DNA from: Burkholderiales bacterium 8X
GTDB taxonomy: Bacteria; Pseudomonadota; Gammaproteobacteria; Burkholderiales; Burkholderiaceae_C
Assembly: GCA_902506565.1 (NCBI GenBank)
Contig: LR732703.1
Location: forward strand, 622,030 to 686,029
Direction of reading: 5' to 3'
Length of the DNA: 64,000 nucleotides
Below, one piece after another: positions 16,708 through 25,229 of the stretch (position 1 is its first letter; each line of letters starts with the position of its first letter). The notes under the pieces are model-generated. The model saw only the letters and a program-made list of their open reading frames with translations. It made no database searches and had not been told where the DNA came from. The translations under genes and the position numbers were made by a program.

Positions 16708-17758
16708 CGCGGGATTCGAACTTGGTCGGCTTGCCGTAGAGCCGCTGTTCGCGCGCGATCCAGTCGGCGACCCAGCCGAGCTGCTGCGAGAGCGGCACCT
16801 TCGGATAGCCGAACAGGCGCTCGGCCTCGCCGGTGTTCATGAGCCAGGCGGTGGACGCCTCGGTGCCGGCAATCTGCACGGGCTTGTCGAAGCGCCGGCC
16901 GAATTCCTCGGCCAGCCAGCGGACCGACGTGGTCTCCGGGCCGCTCACGTTGAGCGGCGTCGTGGGAACCGTGGCGACCGCCAGGCAGCGCAGTGCCTGG
17001 GCGTTGGCATCGCCCTGCCAGATCACGTTGACATGACCCATGGTCACGTCGACCGGCTCGCCGCGCCAGACCTTGAGGGCCACGTCCGCCAGCACGCCGT
17101 AGCGCAGGTCGATGGCGTAGCTCAGGCGGAAGAGCCGCCCCGGCGTTCCATGCTGCTGCGAGAAGTACTCGAACATCCGCTCGCGGCCGACGCACGAGTT
17201 CGCGTACTCGCCGGGCGGGCTCGGCGGCAGGTCTTCGGCGGCGCCCTGGCCGTTCACCGGAACGAAGGGATAGACGCAGGCCGTCGAGAAGGCCACGATG
17301 CGAGATCCGCTGAAAGCCTGCGCCACCAGCGCCGGCACCTGCACGTTCATGGCCCAGGTCAAGGGGTTGTTCGCATCGGCGCCGAACTTGCGCCCGGCCA
17401 TGAAGACGATGTTGGCGCACTTGGGGAGCTCGGCCACCGCGGCTGCGTCGAGCAGGTCGCAAGCCAGCGTCTCGACGCCGTGGGCATGCAGCATTTCGCG
17501 CACGCCAGCTTCGCTGAACCGGGCCACCGCTATGACGCGGCGATTGGCCGGCAGCGCATTGCGGGCGAGGCGGGCGAGGGTGGGGCCCATCTTTCCGCCG
17601 ACGCCCAGGATCATCAGGTCGCCGTCGAGGCGAGCGAGGTCGTCGATCAGGTCCTGCGAGGGCGTGGCCAGGAAACTGTCGAGGGCCTCCTCGGTTTCGA
17701 AGCGGGCGGGAAAGTTGCGGCTGTCGAGCACGGCCTTTTGCGTGGAGTCGGATGTCAT
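16694..17758 (-). CDS. NAD-dependent epimerase/dehydratase family protein
   Basis: Extended short-chain dehydrogenase, 354 residues from the ATG at 17758, which overlaps the permease stop by 4 bp. The Rossmann nucleotide motif is LMILGVGGKMGPTLARLAR (GxGGxMG), and the active-site region shows VAFSTACVYPF with Tyr and, downstream, a YANSCVGRERMFEYF segment at the place of the YxxxK motif, where Lys is replaced by Arg. Typical sugar-epimerase elements follow (VNVIWQGDANAQALR; LNVSGPETTSVRWLAEEFG). Substrate unknown. Its place in the transporter operon suggests an unusual sugar or polyol-like substrate, or lactone processing; this is speculation. Confidence 0.83.
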   Translation of the reverse strand: MTSDSTQKAVLDSRNFPARFETEEALDSFLATPSQDLIDDLARLDGDLMILGVGGKMGPTLARLARNALPANRRVIAVARFSEAGVREMLHAHGVETLACDLLDAAAVAELPKCANIVFMAGRKFGADANNPLTWAMNVQVPALVAQAFSGSRIVAFSTACVYPFVPVNGQGAAEDLPPSPPGEYANSCVGRERMFEYFSQQHGTPGRLFRLSYAIDLRYGVLADVALKVWRGEPVDVTMGHVNVIWQGDANAQALRCLAVATVPTTPLNVSGPETTSVRWLAEEFGRRFDKPVQIAGTEASTAWLMNTGEAERLFGYPKVPLSQQLGWVADWIAREQRLYGKPTKFESRDGKY

Positions 17759-18576
17759 TCGATGCGGGCGTCCTGGGTGATGAATAAACGCTCCAGCAGC
17801 AGCACCATCAGGTAGAGCAGCACGCCGAGCCCGGTGATCAGCAGCACGGCCATGAAGACGGCCGGCGTGTCCAGCGAGGCCTGCACCTGGATCATCAGGT
17901 AGCCGAGGCCCTTGTCCGATGCGATGAACTCGCCGACCACCGCGCCGGCCACCGCCAGGATGGTGGCGACCTTCATGCCGGAGAACACATAGGGAAGCGA
18001 TCCGGGCAGCTGGATGTAGCGGAACAGTTGCCAGCGCGAACCCTTGAGGGCGCGCACCAGGTTGAGCAGCTCGGGCTCGGTTTCGTTGAGCCCGCGGATC
18101 GTGGTGAGCAGGATCGGGAAGAAGCAGAGGCTGAAGGTGATCAGGATGTTGGGCCCGATGCCATAGCTGAACCACACGATGATCAGCGGCCCCATCGCCA
18201 CCTTCGGGATCATGTTGAGCGTGACCAAGAGCGGAAAGGCGAGCAGCATGAGGCTGCGGCTGGTGATGAAGAGGAGAGCGCACAGGATGCCGAGTACCAG
18301 CGCCAGCACATAGCCGCCGAAGACCTCGAGCGCGGTCACGCCGGTGTTCGACAGCCAGTGGTAGTTGGGGTTGCCCAGCGTTGCGAGCAGCTTCGAGGGC
18401 GCCGGCAGGATGAAGGTCTGGATCGAGAACATCCGCACCGCGACTTCCCAGAGCCCGATGCCGACGAGATGCACGCCGACGACCACCGCCCAGCGCTGCC
18501 AGCGGCTGCCGTCGTCGCCGGTGGCGGTGTCGACAGCGATCGGATCGGCGGCGGGTGCGGTGGCGATGGCCGTCAT
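17755..18576 (-). CDS. ABC transporter permease, NitT/TauT type
   Basis: Inner-membrane subunit with six predicted helices, 273 residues. The start at 18576 is preferred over the longer open frame because it lies downstream of the operator palindrome at 18671-18686. The coupling (EAA) loop is visible in NLVRALKGSRWQLFRYIQLPGSLPYVFSGMK, with GEFIASDKGLGYLM after it, as in SsuC/TauC proteins. It is the first gene of the leftward operon permease, epimerase, acetyltransferase, DapA-like, ATPase. The matching receptor is encoded separately at 19539 on the other strand. Confidence 0.92.
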   Translation of the reverse strand: MTAIATAPAADPIAVDTATGDDGSRWQRWAVVVGVHLVGIGLWEVAVRMFSIQTFILPAPSKLLATLGNPNYHWLSNTGVTALEVFGGYVLALVLGILCALLFITSRSLMLLAFPLLVTLNMIPKVAMGPLIIVWFSYGIGPNILITFSLCFFPILLTTIRGLNETEPELLNLVRALKGSRWQLFRYIQLPGSLPYVFSGMKVATILAVAGAVVGEFIASDKGLGYLMIQVQASLDTPAVFMAVLLITGLGVLLYLMVLLLERLFITQDARIE

Positions 18577-18670
18577 TGCGTTGCTCTGCCTTGAAGTCGG
18601 ATGGCTGCGAAGAATGCAGGGACCGAGCGGCCCGGCTGCATCGAAATCATAGGATCGGGCCGCGCCACTG

Positions 18671-18686
18671 TCAACCAACTGGTTGA
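18671..18686. promoter_or_regulatory. Perfect palindrome, candidate TetR operator of the permease operon
   Basis: TCAACCAACTGGTTGA is a perfect 7-bp inverted repeat with a 2-bp centre. The first ten bases, TGTCAACCAA, recur in the site at 19473-19490. It lies about 95 bp upstream of the permease start and 32 bp past the tetR stop, so it marks the promoter of the leftward transporter operon. Confidence 0.7.
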
Positions 18687-18717
18687 TAGAGAAGCCGGGC
18701 AGCGATGCCGGACCCGC

Positions 18718-19440
18718 TCAGGGCCGAAGGGCGTTGAGCGCGAACGCGATCACGTGCCGCCGCCGCTGCACCAGCGCGCCGCGCGAGCCGAGCGACTTGC
18801 CGAAGATCGCCGAGAGCGTGTGGTTGTTTGAGAAGAAGAAGTAGGAGATGCCGGCGATCGAGATGTAGAGATTGATCGCGTCGAAGTCCTTGCGAAAGAC
18901 GCCTTGCTTCACGCCGCGCGCCAGCGTCGCCTCCAGCATCTCGATGAACGGCGAATGCATCTTCTGGAGCCGCTTGGAGCCGAGGATGTGCTGGCCCTGG
19001 TTGCGGTTCTCGTCGGCCAGCAAGGCAATGAATTCCGGATGCTCGGCCAGGTAGTCGAACGAGAAGCCGATCAGCTGGGTCATTGCCTCGATCGGCTCCA
19101 GTTCGCCGAGCGAGAGCGCATGTTCCTTCTCGCGGATCGCGGCGTAGACCGATTCGAGCGCCACCAGGTAAAGCCCTTGCTTGCTCTCGAAGTAGTGGTA
19201 GACCAGTTGCTTGTTGACGCCGGCGCTGCGTGCAATCTCGTCCACCCGGGCGCCGGCGAAGCCGTTGCGCGAAAACTCGGCGACGGCGGCTGCGAGCAAC
19301 GCCTCGCGGGTGGCGGCGGCATCGCGGCGCGCTGGTCCGTCGGACGGCTCGGCGCTTCGTGCGCGAAGCGTGCGTGCGTTGGCAGGCGTGCCGGCCGTTC
19401 GAGCCGTTCGAGCTTTGGGCTTGGACAAGGTGGTGGTCAT
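18718..19440 (-). CDS. TetR-family transcriptional regulator
   Basis: Repressor-type regulator, 240 residues with a 45-residue Ala/Arg-rich N-terminal extension. The DNA-binding domain reads AAVAEFSRNGFAGARVDEIARSAGVNKQLVYHYFESKQGLYL, the textbook TetR helix-turn-helix. The C-terminal part (EFIALLADENRNQGQHILGS) is the ligand and dimer domain. It stands between the divergent receptor gene and the permease operon. Palindromes sharing the half site TCAACCAA sit in both control regions, so this protein probably represses both transport units and itself. Confidence 0.92.
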   Translation of the reverse strand: MTTTLSKPKARTARTAGTPANARTLRARSAEPSDGPARRDAAATREALLAAAVAEFSRNGFAGARVDEIARSAGVNKQLVYHYFESKQGLYLVALESVYAAIREKEHALSLGELEPIEAMTQLIGFSFDYLAEHPEFIALLADENRNQGQHILGSKRLQKMHSPFIEMLEATLARGVKQGVFRKDFDAINLYISIAGISYFFFSNNHTLSAIFGKSLGSRGALVQRRRHVIAFALNALRP

Positions 19441-19472
19441 GCGTCTTGCTCCCGGATCAGTCCGTCTTGCCT

Positions 19473-19490
19473 GTCAACCAAACAGTTGGT
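19473..19490. promoter_or_regulatory. Candidate TetR operator between tetR and the receptor gene
   Basis: GTCAACCAAACAGTTGGT: inverted repeat ACCAA-ACAG-TTGGT, sharing TGTCAACCAA with the perfect palindrome at 18671. It lies in the 98-bp divergent spacer between tetR and the ABC receptor gene, fitting joint control of both. Confidence 0.65.
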
Positions 19491-19538
19491 AGGATGAATT
19501 CTAGGCCCGAATCAACCACCCACCCTGGAGCGAACCCC

Positions 19539-20546
19539 ATGCGTCTACGCGCGTTTCCCGTCTTGAAGACTGCCTTCTGCGCGCTCGGGCTCGCAGCCGC
19601 CAGCGGCATGGCATCGGCCGCCGATTCGATGAGCCTGATGCTCAATTGGACGCCGACCGCGGATCATGCGCCGATCTATTTCGCTAAGGCCAAGGGCTGG
19701 TACACCGAGGCCGGCATCGACCTCGCCATCGAGGCCGGCAAGGGTTCGGTGCTGTCGGCGCAACGCGTGGGTTCGGGCGGTGCCAACCTGGGCATCGCCG
19801 ACCTGCCGACCGCCATCCAGGCCGTCGGCAAGGGCGCGGACCTGAAGGCCATCATGGCGATCTACGCCAACAGTCCGCAGGGCTTCTACTGGCTCAAGTC
19901 CTCCGGCATCAATGGCCCGAAGGACTTCGCGGGCCGCAAGATCGGCAACCCGCCGGGCGACGCGGCTCGGCTCATGTGGCCGGCCTTCGCCAAGAAGACC
20001 GGCATCGACCCGGCGGCGGTCAACTTCGTCAACCTCAGCCCGCAGGCCAAGGTCGGCGCGCTCAAGAGCAAGTCGGTCGACATCATCAGCGACTTCTACA
20101 ACGAGCACGACCTGAAGGCGCGCGAGTTCGGCAACGACCTCGGCTTCGTCGCCTGGCGCACCGTCGGCGTCAACGTCTACGGCAACTCGCTGTTCGTCAA
20201 TGGCGCATACCTCAAGGCCAACCCCGAGCGCATCCGCAAGTTCGCCGCGGTCACGCAGCGCGCCTATGCGGCCTGCGTCAAGGACTTCGCGCCTTGCCTC
20301 GATGCGCTCACCGCGAGCGTGAGCGGCCTCACGCCGGACAACCAGCGCGATCAGTGGGAACGCATCAAGCAGCTGATGCGCGACGACACCACCACCAAGG
20401 TCGGCCTCGGTGCGTTCGATGCCGCCCGCATCAAGGGCGACTACGAGCTCGTTCAATCGCTGATCGGGCTCGATAAGCCCTTCGATCCCGCTACCCTCTT
20501 CACCAACGACTACCTGGACAAGGGTGTCCGGATGTCTGCGGAGTAA
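19539..20546 (+). CDS. ABC transporter substrate-binding protein, NMT1/THI5-like
   Basis: Periplasmic receptor of the NitT/TauT class, 335 residues. The start at 19539 opens a signal peptide that ends near MASAADS. The mature start LMLNWTPTADHAPIYFAKAKGWYTEAGIDL is the hallmark of the NMT1-like family, whose members bind pyrimidine precursors, riboflavin-like or similar aromatic compounds. Encoded divergently from its TetR regulator and presumably works with the permease at 17755 and ATPase at 13929. Ligand not predictable. Confidence 0.92.
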   Translation: MRLRAFPVLKTAFCALGLAAASGMASAADSMSLMLNWTPTADHAPIYFAKAKGWYTEAGIDLAIEAGKGSVLSAQRVGSGGANLGIADLPTAIQAVGKGADLKAIMAIYANSPQGFYWLKSSGINGPKDFAGRKIGNPPGDAARLMWPAFAKKTGIDPAAVNFVNLSPQAKVGALKSKSVDIISDFYNEHDLKAREFGNDLGFVAWRTVGVNVYGNSLFVNGAYLKANPERIRKFAAVTQRAYAACVKDFAPCLDALTASVSGLTPDNQRDQWERIKQLMRDDTTTKVGLGAFDAARIKGDYELVQSLIGLDKPFDPATLFTNDYLDKGVRMSAE

Positions 20547-20591
20547 CACGGCGAGCAACGGGGGTCGAGCGACGCGCGGCCCGGTCGGGGT

Positions 20592-21098
20592 CTAGAAGCT
20601 CACGGTCACCGTGATGCTGTTGGCGTACGAGCCCGGCCTCACGTACTGGTTGGCCGGCAGCCTGCCGTAGACGCTGTAGCTGCGCGGCACGGTGGTGCCC
20701 AGCACGGTCGCCACCGCCGAGAAGCTGTCGCTGACCGTGGCGTTGCCCCAGACGGTTGCATAGGAGGCATCGGCGTACAGGTTGTAGCCGAGCAGCGAGC
20801 CCGAAGGCCCGGTGAGCCGGCGCGCCGCCACGGTGCTGTCGGTGCCCTCGCTCAAGCTGATGTCGTAGCTCATGGTGGTCAACAAGCCGACGCCCGTGAC
20901 CATGCCGGTGACCTGGATCGACCCGGTGACGTAGAGCGGCGCCGCGTGGGTCGGGTTGTAGTTGCCGAACACCAGGTTGGCGGTGCGAATGGTCGCGCTG
21001 CAGCCCACCACGCCCAGCGCGGCGCAGCCGGCATCGGCCTCGATGCCGAAGAGGGCCGCTGCGCAGCAAGCCAGCCATTTCCATCCGGCCCGCCTCAT
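20592..21098 (-). CDS. Spore coat U-domain protein, probable tip subunit of the pilus
   Basis: Secreted subunit of 168 residues with a signal peptide (WKWLACCAAALFGIEADAG). The SCPU fold is indicated by CSATIRTANLVFGNYNP near the start, a conserved Cys pair, SYSVYGRLPANQYVRPGSY and the end strand NSITVTVSF. The ATG at 21098 overlaps the usher stop by 4 bp; the frame is open further upstream but within the usher. In Csu-type operons the gene after the usher encodes the tip adhesin (CsuE). Here it is a single-domain protein, shorter than the two-domain CsuE, so it may be a minor or tip subunit. Confidence 0.85.
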   Translation of the reverse strand: MRRAGWKWLACCAAALFGIEADAGCAALGVVGCSATIRTANLVFGNYNPTHAAPLYVTGSIQVTGMVTGVGLLTTMSYDISLSEGTDSTVAARRLTGPSGSLLGYNLYADASYATVWGNATVSDSFSAVATVLGTTVPRSYSVYGRLPANQYVRPGSYANSITVTVSF

Positions 21099-23527
21099 TC
21101 GCCTTCTCCACTGCTTGCCGCCGAGGCGGGTTCGCAGGTGTAGACCGGCAGGTCCGCGGCCTCGCCGTTCGCGCGAGGCCGGGCGGGCGCGGTGCGGCCC
21201 CAGTCGATGCGGCAACTGCTGCCGGTGTCCAGCCGCACCACGAAGCGTTCGCCGGGCATCGGGTCGGCCACCTCGATCTTGCCGTCGAAGCCGGAGACCA
21301 GCGAATGCAATCGGCGCTTGCTCCGAAGGTCGAGCCCGGCCGGAAGCGGCCGACCGTCGGGCAGCCGGACGATGGCAACCACACGCGTCGTCTGCGAAAT
21401 GTCGAAAGCAGCATGCGTGAAGCCGCGTCGCGCCGGCACCACCTCGACCTTGTCGCTGCGAAGGCCCGACTCGATCGGCAGTTCGTCGACGTCGATGCCG
21501 AGGTGATTGACCTGGTAGGCGCGCAGCCCGGGCACGATCGCGCGGCCGGTCGCGTCGGTGCGGGCGGCGAGCTGGTTTTCTCGGTAGATCCGCGTGCCGG
21601 CCGGCGCACCCGGCACCGTGACCAAGGCAAAGCCGTCTTCCGAAGGCCGCGCGGCGAACAGCATGCCGCCGGTCCAGCCGACCGCGCCGCTCGCCCGCAG
21701 CCGAAGGCCGTGCTCGCCGCCGGAACTCACCGCGTCCGCGCCGAGGCTTGCATGGCGGCCACGCCAGTCGATGCTGGCTTCGCTGCGCGGGTTGTCGCCG
21801 CCGGCGGCGCCGACGCGCCAGCCCCAGTCCTGGTCCTCCACCGTGTTGCGTGCAGCGTCCACCGACGCCTGCATGCGGCCGCCTTCGCGCCGCACCGACG
21901 TGCTGGCCGTGTACCGGTCGCCGAGCGCGAAGCTCAAGCTGAGGCCGATGCCATTCACCGCCGGACCGCGGCTTTGCATCGTGCGGGTGATCGATGCCGC
22001 GAGCCAGGCCCGCTCGCCTACCGCGACCGACCAGCTGGCCGACAGCAGGCCGACCTTCTCGCCGTTGCCACCGCCTGTGCCGTTGCCGTTGCCGTAACCA
22101 AGCCGCGTGTAGCTCGCGCCCACGCTGCCGAGCGCCCCGAGGTTGCGGCCGACGAACAGCATGGTTTGCGAACGCGTCGGGGCGATGGCGTCCTGCCAGG
22201 CGAGCTGGTTGAAGTTCCCGCTCGCCACCTGCCGGGTCGCCGAAAAATTCCAGTGTTCGCTGGAGCGTGCGAAGGAGGCTCGCGCCAGGTGCCCCGTGCC
22301 TTTTTCAGCGTCCCGGCTGGCGGCCAGATGGAGGCCGACTTCGCCCCAGGGCGCCGCCACGGCGGCCAGTCCGGCGCCCGCGACCTGCAGCCGAGCCGAG
22401 GCCTCGCCGTGCAGCTCGAGCGTCAGCCGGTCGCTCATGCCGCGGCGCCAGCTGCCGGAGGCGAAGGGTTTGCCGTAGTCGAAGCCGGCCTCGCCGTAGC
22501 GCCTGCGAAGACGGCCGAGCTCGACCGAGTAGTCGCTCAAGCCGCTCTTGAGCAGGCTCGCGCTCACGTAGTAGGGCGTGTTCACCACCCGGCTCTGGCC
22601 ACCCGCATCGGTCATGGCATAGCGCATGTTGCCGGCGCCGGTCAGCACCGGAACGTTGCTGAGCCGAAACGGTCCGGGATCGATCCGCCCCTGGTAGCGC
22701 AAGACCTCGTTCACGAAAACCTCGACCGAGGACGGCACCGCCGCGCCGCCTTGCAGCGAAGGCGTCGGATAGGTGATGTAGCCCGGTCGCAGGTCGAAGC
22801 GGGTTCCGAACTGCACGCCGCCGAAGCGAAACGGCGAGGACCAGGCCGCAGCCTGGTTAATGCCGTCGCCGATGCTGAGGCGAGTCATGGCTTGCGGGTC
22901 GTCCCGCTGGAAGACCGTGTCGAGCCGCACGGTGCTGCGCGGCCGCTCCGACACCGCGCTGCCTGCCAGCAGGCTGCTCGACAACACGCCCCAGCGCCCG
23001 GAGGCGACGCCTTCCACCAGGCCAGAAACGCTGCTGCCGCGCGCATCGTGCTGCAAGGACCATTCGTAGGCGACGAACGCGCCCAGCGCCCGCTCGGCAT
23101 GGACGCCCGACATCGGCAGGTCGGCCGCGTGCGAGCTGCCGGCGAAGGCGTCGGTCGGCACCTGGATCGCGAGCGTCTGCGTCGGCTCGTCGAGCACCGT
23201 TTCGGTCACGCCCAATGCATGCAGGTCGATGTATGCGATGCCGCCATGTCGTGCCGCGGGACCTTGTGGCGGCACGAGTCGAAGCCGCAGCACATCCTCC
23301 TGTGCGAGCAGGTACCGCCCGCCTCGTCGCAGGATCGGCCGCAAGCCTTCGTGCAGCGTGCCGTTCAGGCGAAGGTCGAGCACCAGGCTTTCCGTTGCCG
23401 GATCCGGCGCGGCTTGCGCCAGCCGGTGCTCGGCTTGCAGATCGGGGCCCGCGACCTGGGCCCATGTGACATCAACAAGGAACCCGCTGCAGCAGAGCGC
23501 AAGGCTAATCAGCCGCCGGGCCGACAT
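21095..23527 (-). CDS. Fimbrial outer-membrane usher protein (archaic chaperone-usher type)
   Basis: Outer-membrane pore that exports and orders pilin subunits, 810 residues from the ATG at 23527, chosen because it starts a signal peptide (ISLALCCSGFLVDVTWAQ). Seen: LDLRLNGTLHEGLRPIL in the N-terminal domain, IDPGPFRLSNVPVLTGAGN in the plug and barrel region with VEVFVNEVLRYQG, and C-terminal ASGAVGWTGGMLFAARP, VPGLRAYQVNHLGIDV. This fits CsuD-like ushers. Overlaps the chaperone gene by 23 bp and the next subunit gene by 4 bp. Confidence 0.93.
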   Translation of the reverse strand: MSARRLISLALCCSGFLVDVTWAQVAGPDLQAEHRLAQAAPDPATESLVLDLRLNGTLHEGLRPILRRGGRYLLAQEDVLRLRLVPPQGPAARHGGIAYIDLHALGVTETVLDEPTQTLAIQVPTDAFAGSSHAADLPMSGVHAERALGAFVAYEWSLQHDARGSSVSGLVEGVASGRWGVLSSSLLAGSAVSERPRSTVRLDTVFQRDDPQAMTRLSIGDGINQAAAWSSPFRFGGVQFGTRFDLRPGYITYPTPSLQGGAAVPSSVEVFVNEVLRYQGRIDPGPFRLSNVPVLTGAGNMRYAMTDAGGQSRVVNTPYYVSASLLKSGLSDYSVELGRLRRRYGEAGFDYGKPFASGSWRRGMSDRLTLELHGEASARLQVAGAGLAAVAAPWGEVGLHLAASRDAEKGTGHLARASFARSSEHWNFSATRQVASGNFNQLAWQDAIAPTRSQTMLFVGRNLGALGSVGASYTRLGYGNGNGTGGGNGEKVGLLSASWSVAVGERAWLAASITRTMQSRGPAVNGIGLSLSFALGDRYTASTSVRREGGRMQASVDAARNTVEDQDWGWRVGAAGGDNPRSEASIDWRGRHASLGADAVSSGGEHGLRLRASGAVGWTGGMLFAARPSEDGFALVTVPGAPAGTRIYRENQLAARTDATGRAIVPGLRAYQVNHLGIDVDELPIESGLRSDKVEVVPARRGFTHAAFDISQTTRVVAIVRLPDGRPLPAGLDLRSKRRLHSLVSGFDGKIEVADPMPGERFVVRLDTGSSCRIDWGRTAPARPRANGEAADLPVYTCEPASAASSGEGE

Positions 23528-24296
23528 GGGGAGTGCGCACCGCGATCGGTGGCAGCGGGGAGCGCGCATCGCTCGTTACCTCGATCGTGAGCGGCGCGTC
23601 GGGTGGAAGCGGCGGCAGTTGCAGGGGCCAGGCGAGCGATGCGCCCGGCAGCACATAGCGCGACATCGGACTGCGCGCGAGTTCGGTGCCGTCCGGGCGC
23701 CGAACCACGACCTGTGTCAGCTGCAAGTGCTCGTTGCCCCGATTGACCACCTGCAAGGACAACTCGCGCGATCCGCCGGGCGATTTGCCGCTCGCGGCGA
23801 CCAGCCGCCATGACAGATCGCTGCGGGCCTCCGTCACCGGCGGCACGAAGATCGGGATGCTGATGCGCAGCAGGGTCTGCAAGCGGACACCGGTGCCGCC
23901 GTCCGCGTCCTGCGCGGCGCGCGGCAGTTGCTGCAGGAACACCCGGTAGCTGCCTTCGACTTCGCCGGGCTTGCCCTGGAAGCCGACCCGCACGATCTGG
24001 CGCCCCTTGCCGGCCACCTTGAAGATGCCCGGGTTCACGACCAGGTCGCGGGTCGGCTCGAACAGGTCGCGGCCGTCTTCCTGGCGCCAGCGCATCACTT
24101 CGACCTGGATCCCCACTTCTTCCTCGTCCGCATTGCCGAGCGTGAGCGCCGCGGTCGTGCGTTCGGCAGACAGGTTGAGGCGCACCGGCGCGACATTGAG
24201 CCCCGCCGCCCGTGCAAGCCCTGCCAAGCCCGACAGCATCGCCAGCGCGAGGACGAACGGCAGCCAGCCGCGGATCGCACCGCTTGTTCGAGGCAC
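23505..24296 (-). CDS. Pilus assembly chaperone (PapD/CsuC-like)
   Basis: Periplasmic two-domain immunoglobulin-like chaperone, 263 residues. GTG start at 24296 with an AGGAG ribosome-binding site seven bases before it. A signal peptide ends near GLARAAG. Domain 1 shows NVAPVRLNLSAERTTAALTLGN, VEVMRWRQEDG and VNPGIFKVAGKGRQIVRVGF; then YRVFLQQLP and SIPIFVPP, all usual in archaic-type chaperones. It guides both SCPU subunits to the usher. Second gene of the four-gene operon, 9 bp after the first pilin gene. Confidence 0.92.
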   Translation of the reverse strand: MPRTSGAIRGWLPFVLALAMLSGLAGLARAAGLNVAPVRLNLSAERTTAALTLGNADEEEVGIQVEVMRWRQEDGRDLFEPTRDLVVNPGIFKVAGKGRQIVRVGFQGKPGEVEGSYRVFLQQLPRAAQDADGGTGVRLQTLLRISIPIFVPPVTEARSDLSWRLVAASGKSPGGSRELSLQVVNRGNEHLQLTQVVVRRPDGTELARSPMSRYVLPGASLAWPLQLPPLPPDAPLTIEVTSDARSPLPPIAVRTPHVGPAAD

Positions 24297-24305
24297 CGCT
24301 TGCTC

Positions 24306-24854
24306 CTAGTAGCTCAGCGTGAGCGTGATGCTGTCGGCGTAGTCCGAGGCAGGCGCCGCGGCGTACTGGCCGGCGGGAATCGAGCCGTACACCGTGAAGG
24401 GCTGCGCGTTGCCCGCGCCGACATAGCCGGTCGCGGAGCTGCTGTTGTCCCAGTTGACGGTATGCGCGCTGTCCTTGTAGAGGCCGTAGTTCAAGGTGTT
24501 GTTGCCGGCGCCGGCGGTGGCGCTGGTCATCTTGCGGGTCGTGACCGTGGCGCCGCTGCCGCCGCCCTGGCTGAGGCCGATCGAGTAGGGCGTGCCCGAG
24601 GTGCAGGTGACCTGGAAGGCGGTGGTGCCGCTCGCCGCGCTGGCATTGTTGGGCGTGTACGAGCCGAAGGCCAGGGTACCGGGCGTGGTCACCGAGCAGG
24701 CGCTCAGCACGGTCGCGGTCACCTGGAAGAAAGCCGTGGCGGTACCGGCCTGGACGGGTTGCGAAAGCAGCAGCAGGCACATCGACAAGCTCAATGCGAC
24801 ACACAGGCCCCAGCTTCTGGCGCGGCTCGAAAGGCGCTGGGCGAAAACGGACAT
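24306..24854 (-). CDS. Spore coat U-domain pilin, probable main subunit
   Basis: Secreted pilin-like subunit of 182 residues, start at 24854 with a GGAG ribosome-binding site. Signal peptide with a long hydrophobic core (LCVALSLSMCLLLLSQPVQA). The mature start FFQVTATVLSACSVTTPGTLAFGSY is the donor-strand and disulfide region of the SCPU family (CsuA/B-like), and the end DYADSITLTLSY is the final strand. First gene of the operon pilin, chaperone, usher, second SCPU protein. As in Csu systems the first subunit likely builds the shaft. A sigma-70-like promoter lies at 25022-25050. Confidence 0.9.
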   Translation of the reverse strand: MSVFAQRLSSRARSWGLCVALSLSMCLLLLSQPVQAGTATAFFQVTATVLSACSVTTPGTLAFGSYTPNNASAASGTTAFQVTCTSGTPYSIGLSQGGGSGATVTTRKMTSATAGAGNNTLNYGLYKDSAHTVNWDNSSSATGYVGAGNAQPFTVYGSIPAGQYAAAPASDYADSITLTLSY

Positions 24855-25021
24855 GGACACTCCTTGTTGGTGCACGCCTCAATCCAGGCGATGGCCGAGT
24901 GTCAGCGGCTTCCTACACCGATGATTGCGGAGTCATTCACATTTCGGGTCTTCAATTCAATTCGCGAATTGCTTCGTGAAGGAATGCCATTGCGCGTATC
25001 GGTGCTGCGACATTCATTCGT

Positions 25022-25050
25022 TTTATAAAAAAGCTTAGAACTTTTGTTAA
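25022..25050 (-). promoter_or_regulatory. Sigma-70-like promoter of the chaperone-usher operon
   Basis: On the minus strand: -35 box TTAACA (25050-25045), 17-bp spacer, -10 box TATAAA (25027-25022). Both boxes match the consensus in five of six positions and the spacing is ideal. Transcription would begin near 25015, giving a leader of about 160 bases before the pilin gene. Confidence 0.65.
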
Positions 25051-25209
25051 CCGAATTCAATAAAGGAGGTCGGACACCTTGCATTGTCGGTGGTGGGATG
25101 TGGAGCGCCTTGCTTGCCCGTTGCGTGGTCGTGCACACCAGGGGAGCGTGAACATGAGCCGTGACTCGTCGCTGTTGCTCGAAACCGCGTCGAATGTCTG
25201 AAACCAGCT

Positions 25210-25229
25210 CAGCCGGGACGACCCGGCTG
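25210..25229. other. Perfect stem-loop in the divergent region
   Basis: CAGCCGGG-ACGA-CCCGGCTG, an 8-bp perfect stem with a 4-base loop. There is no T tract on either side, so a simple rho-independent terminator is not indicated. Could be an mRNA structure in the leader of the lipoprotein gene. Confidence 0.5.
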
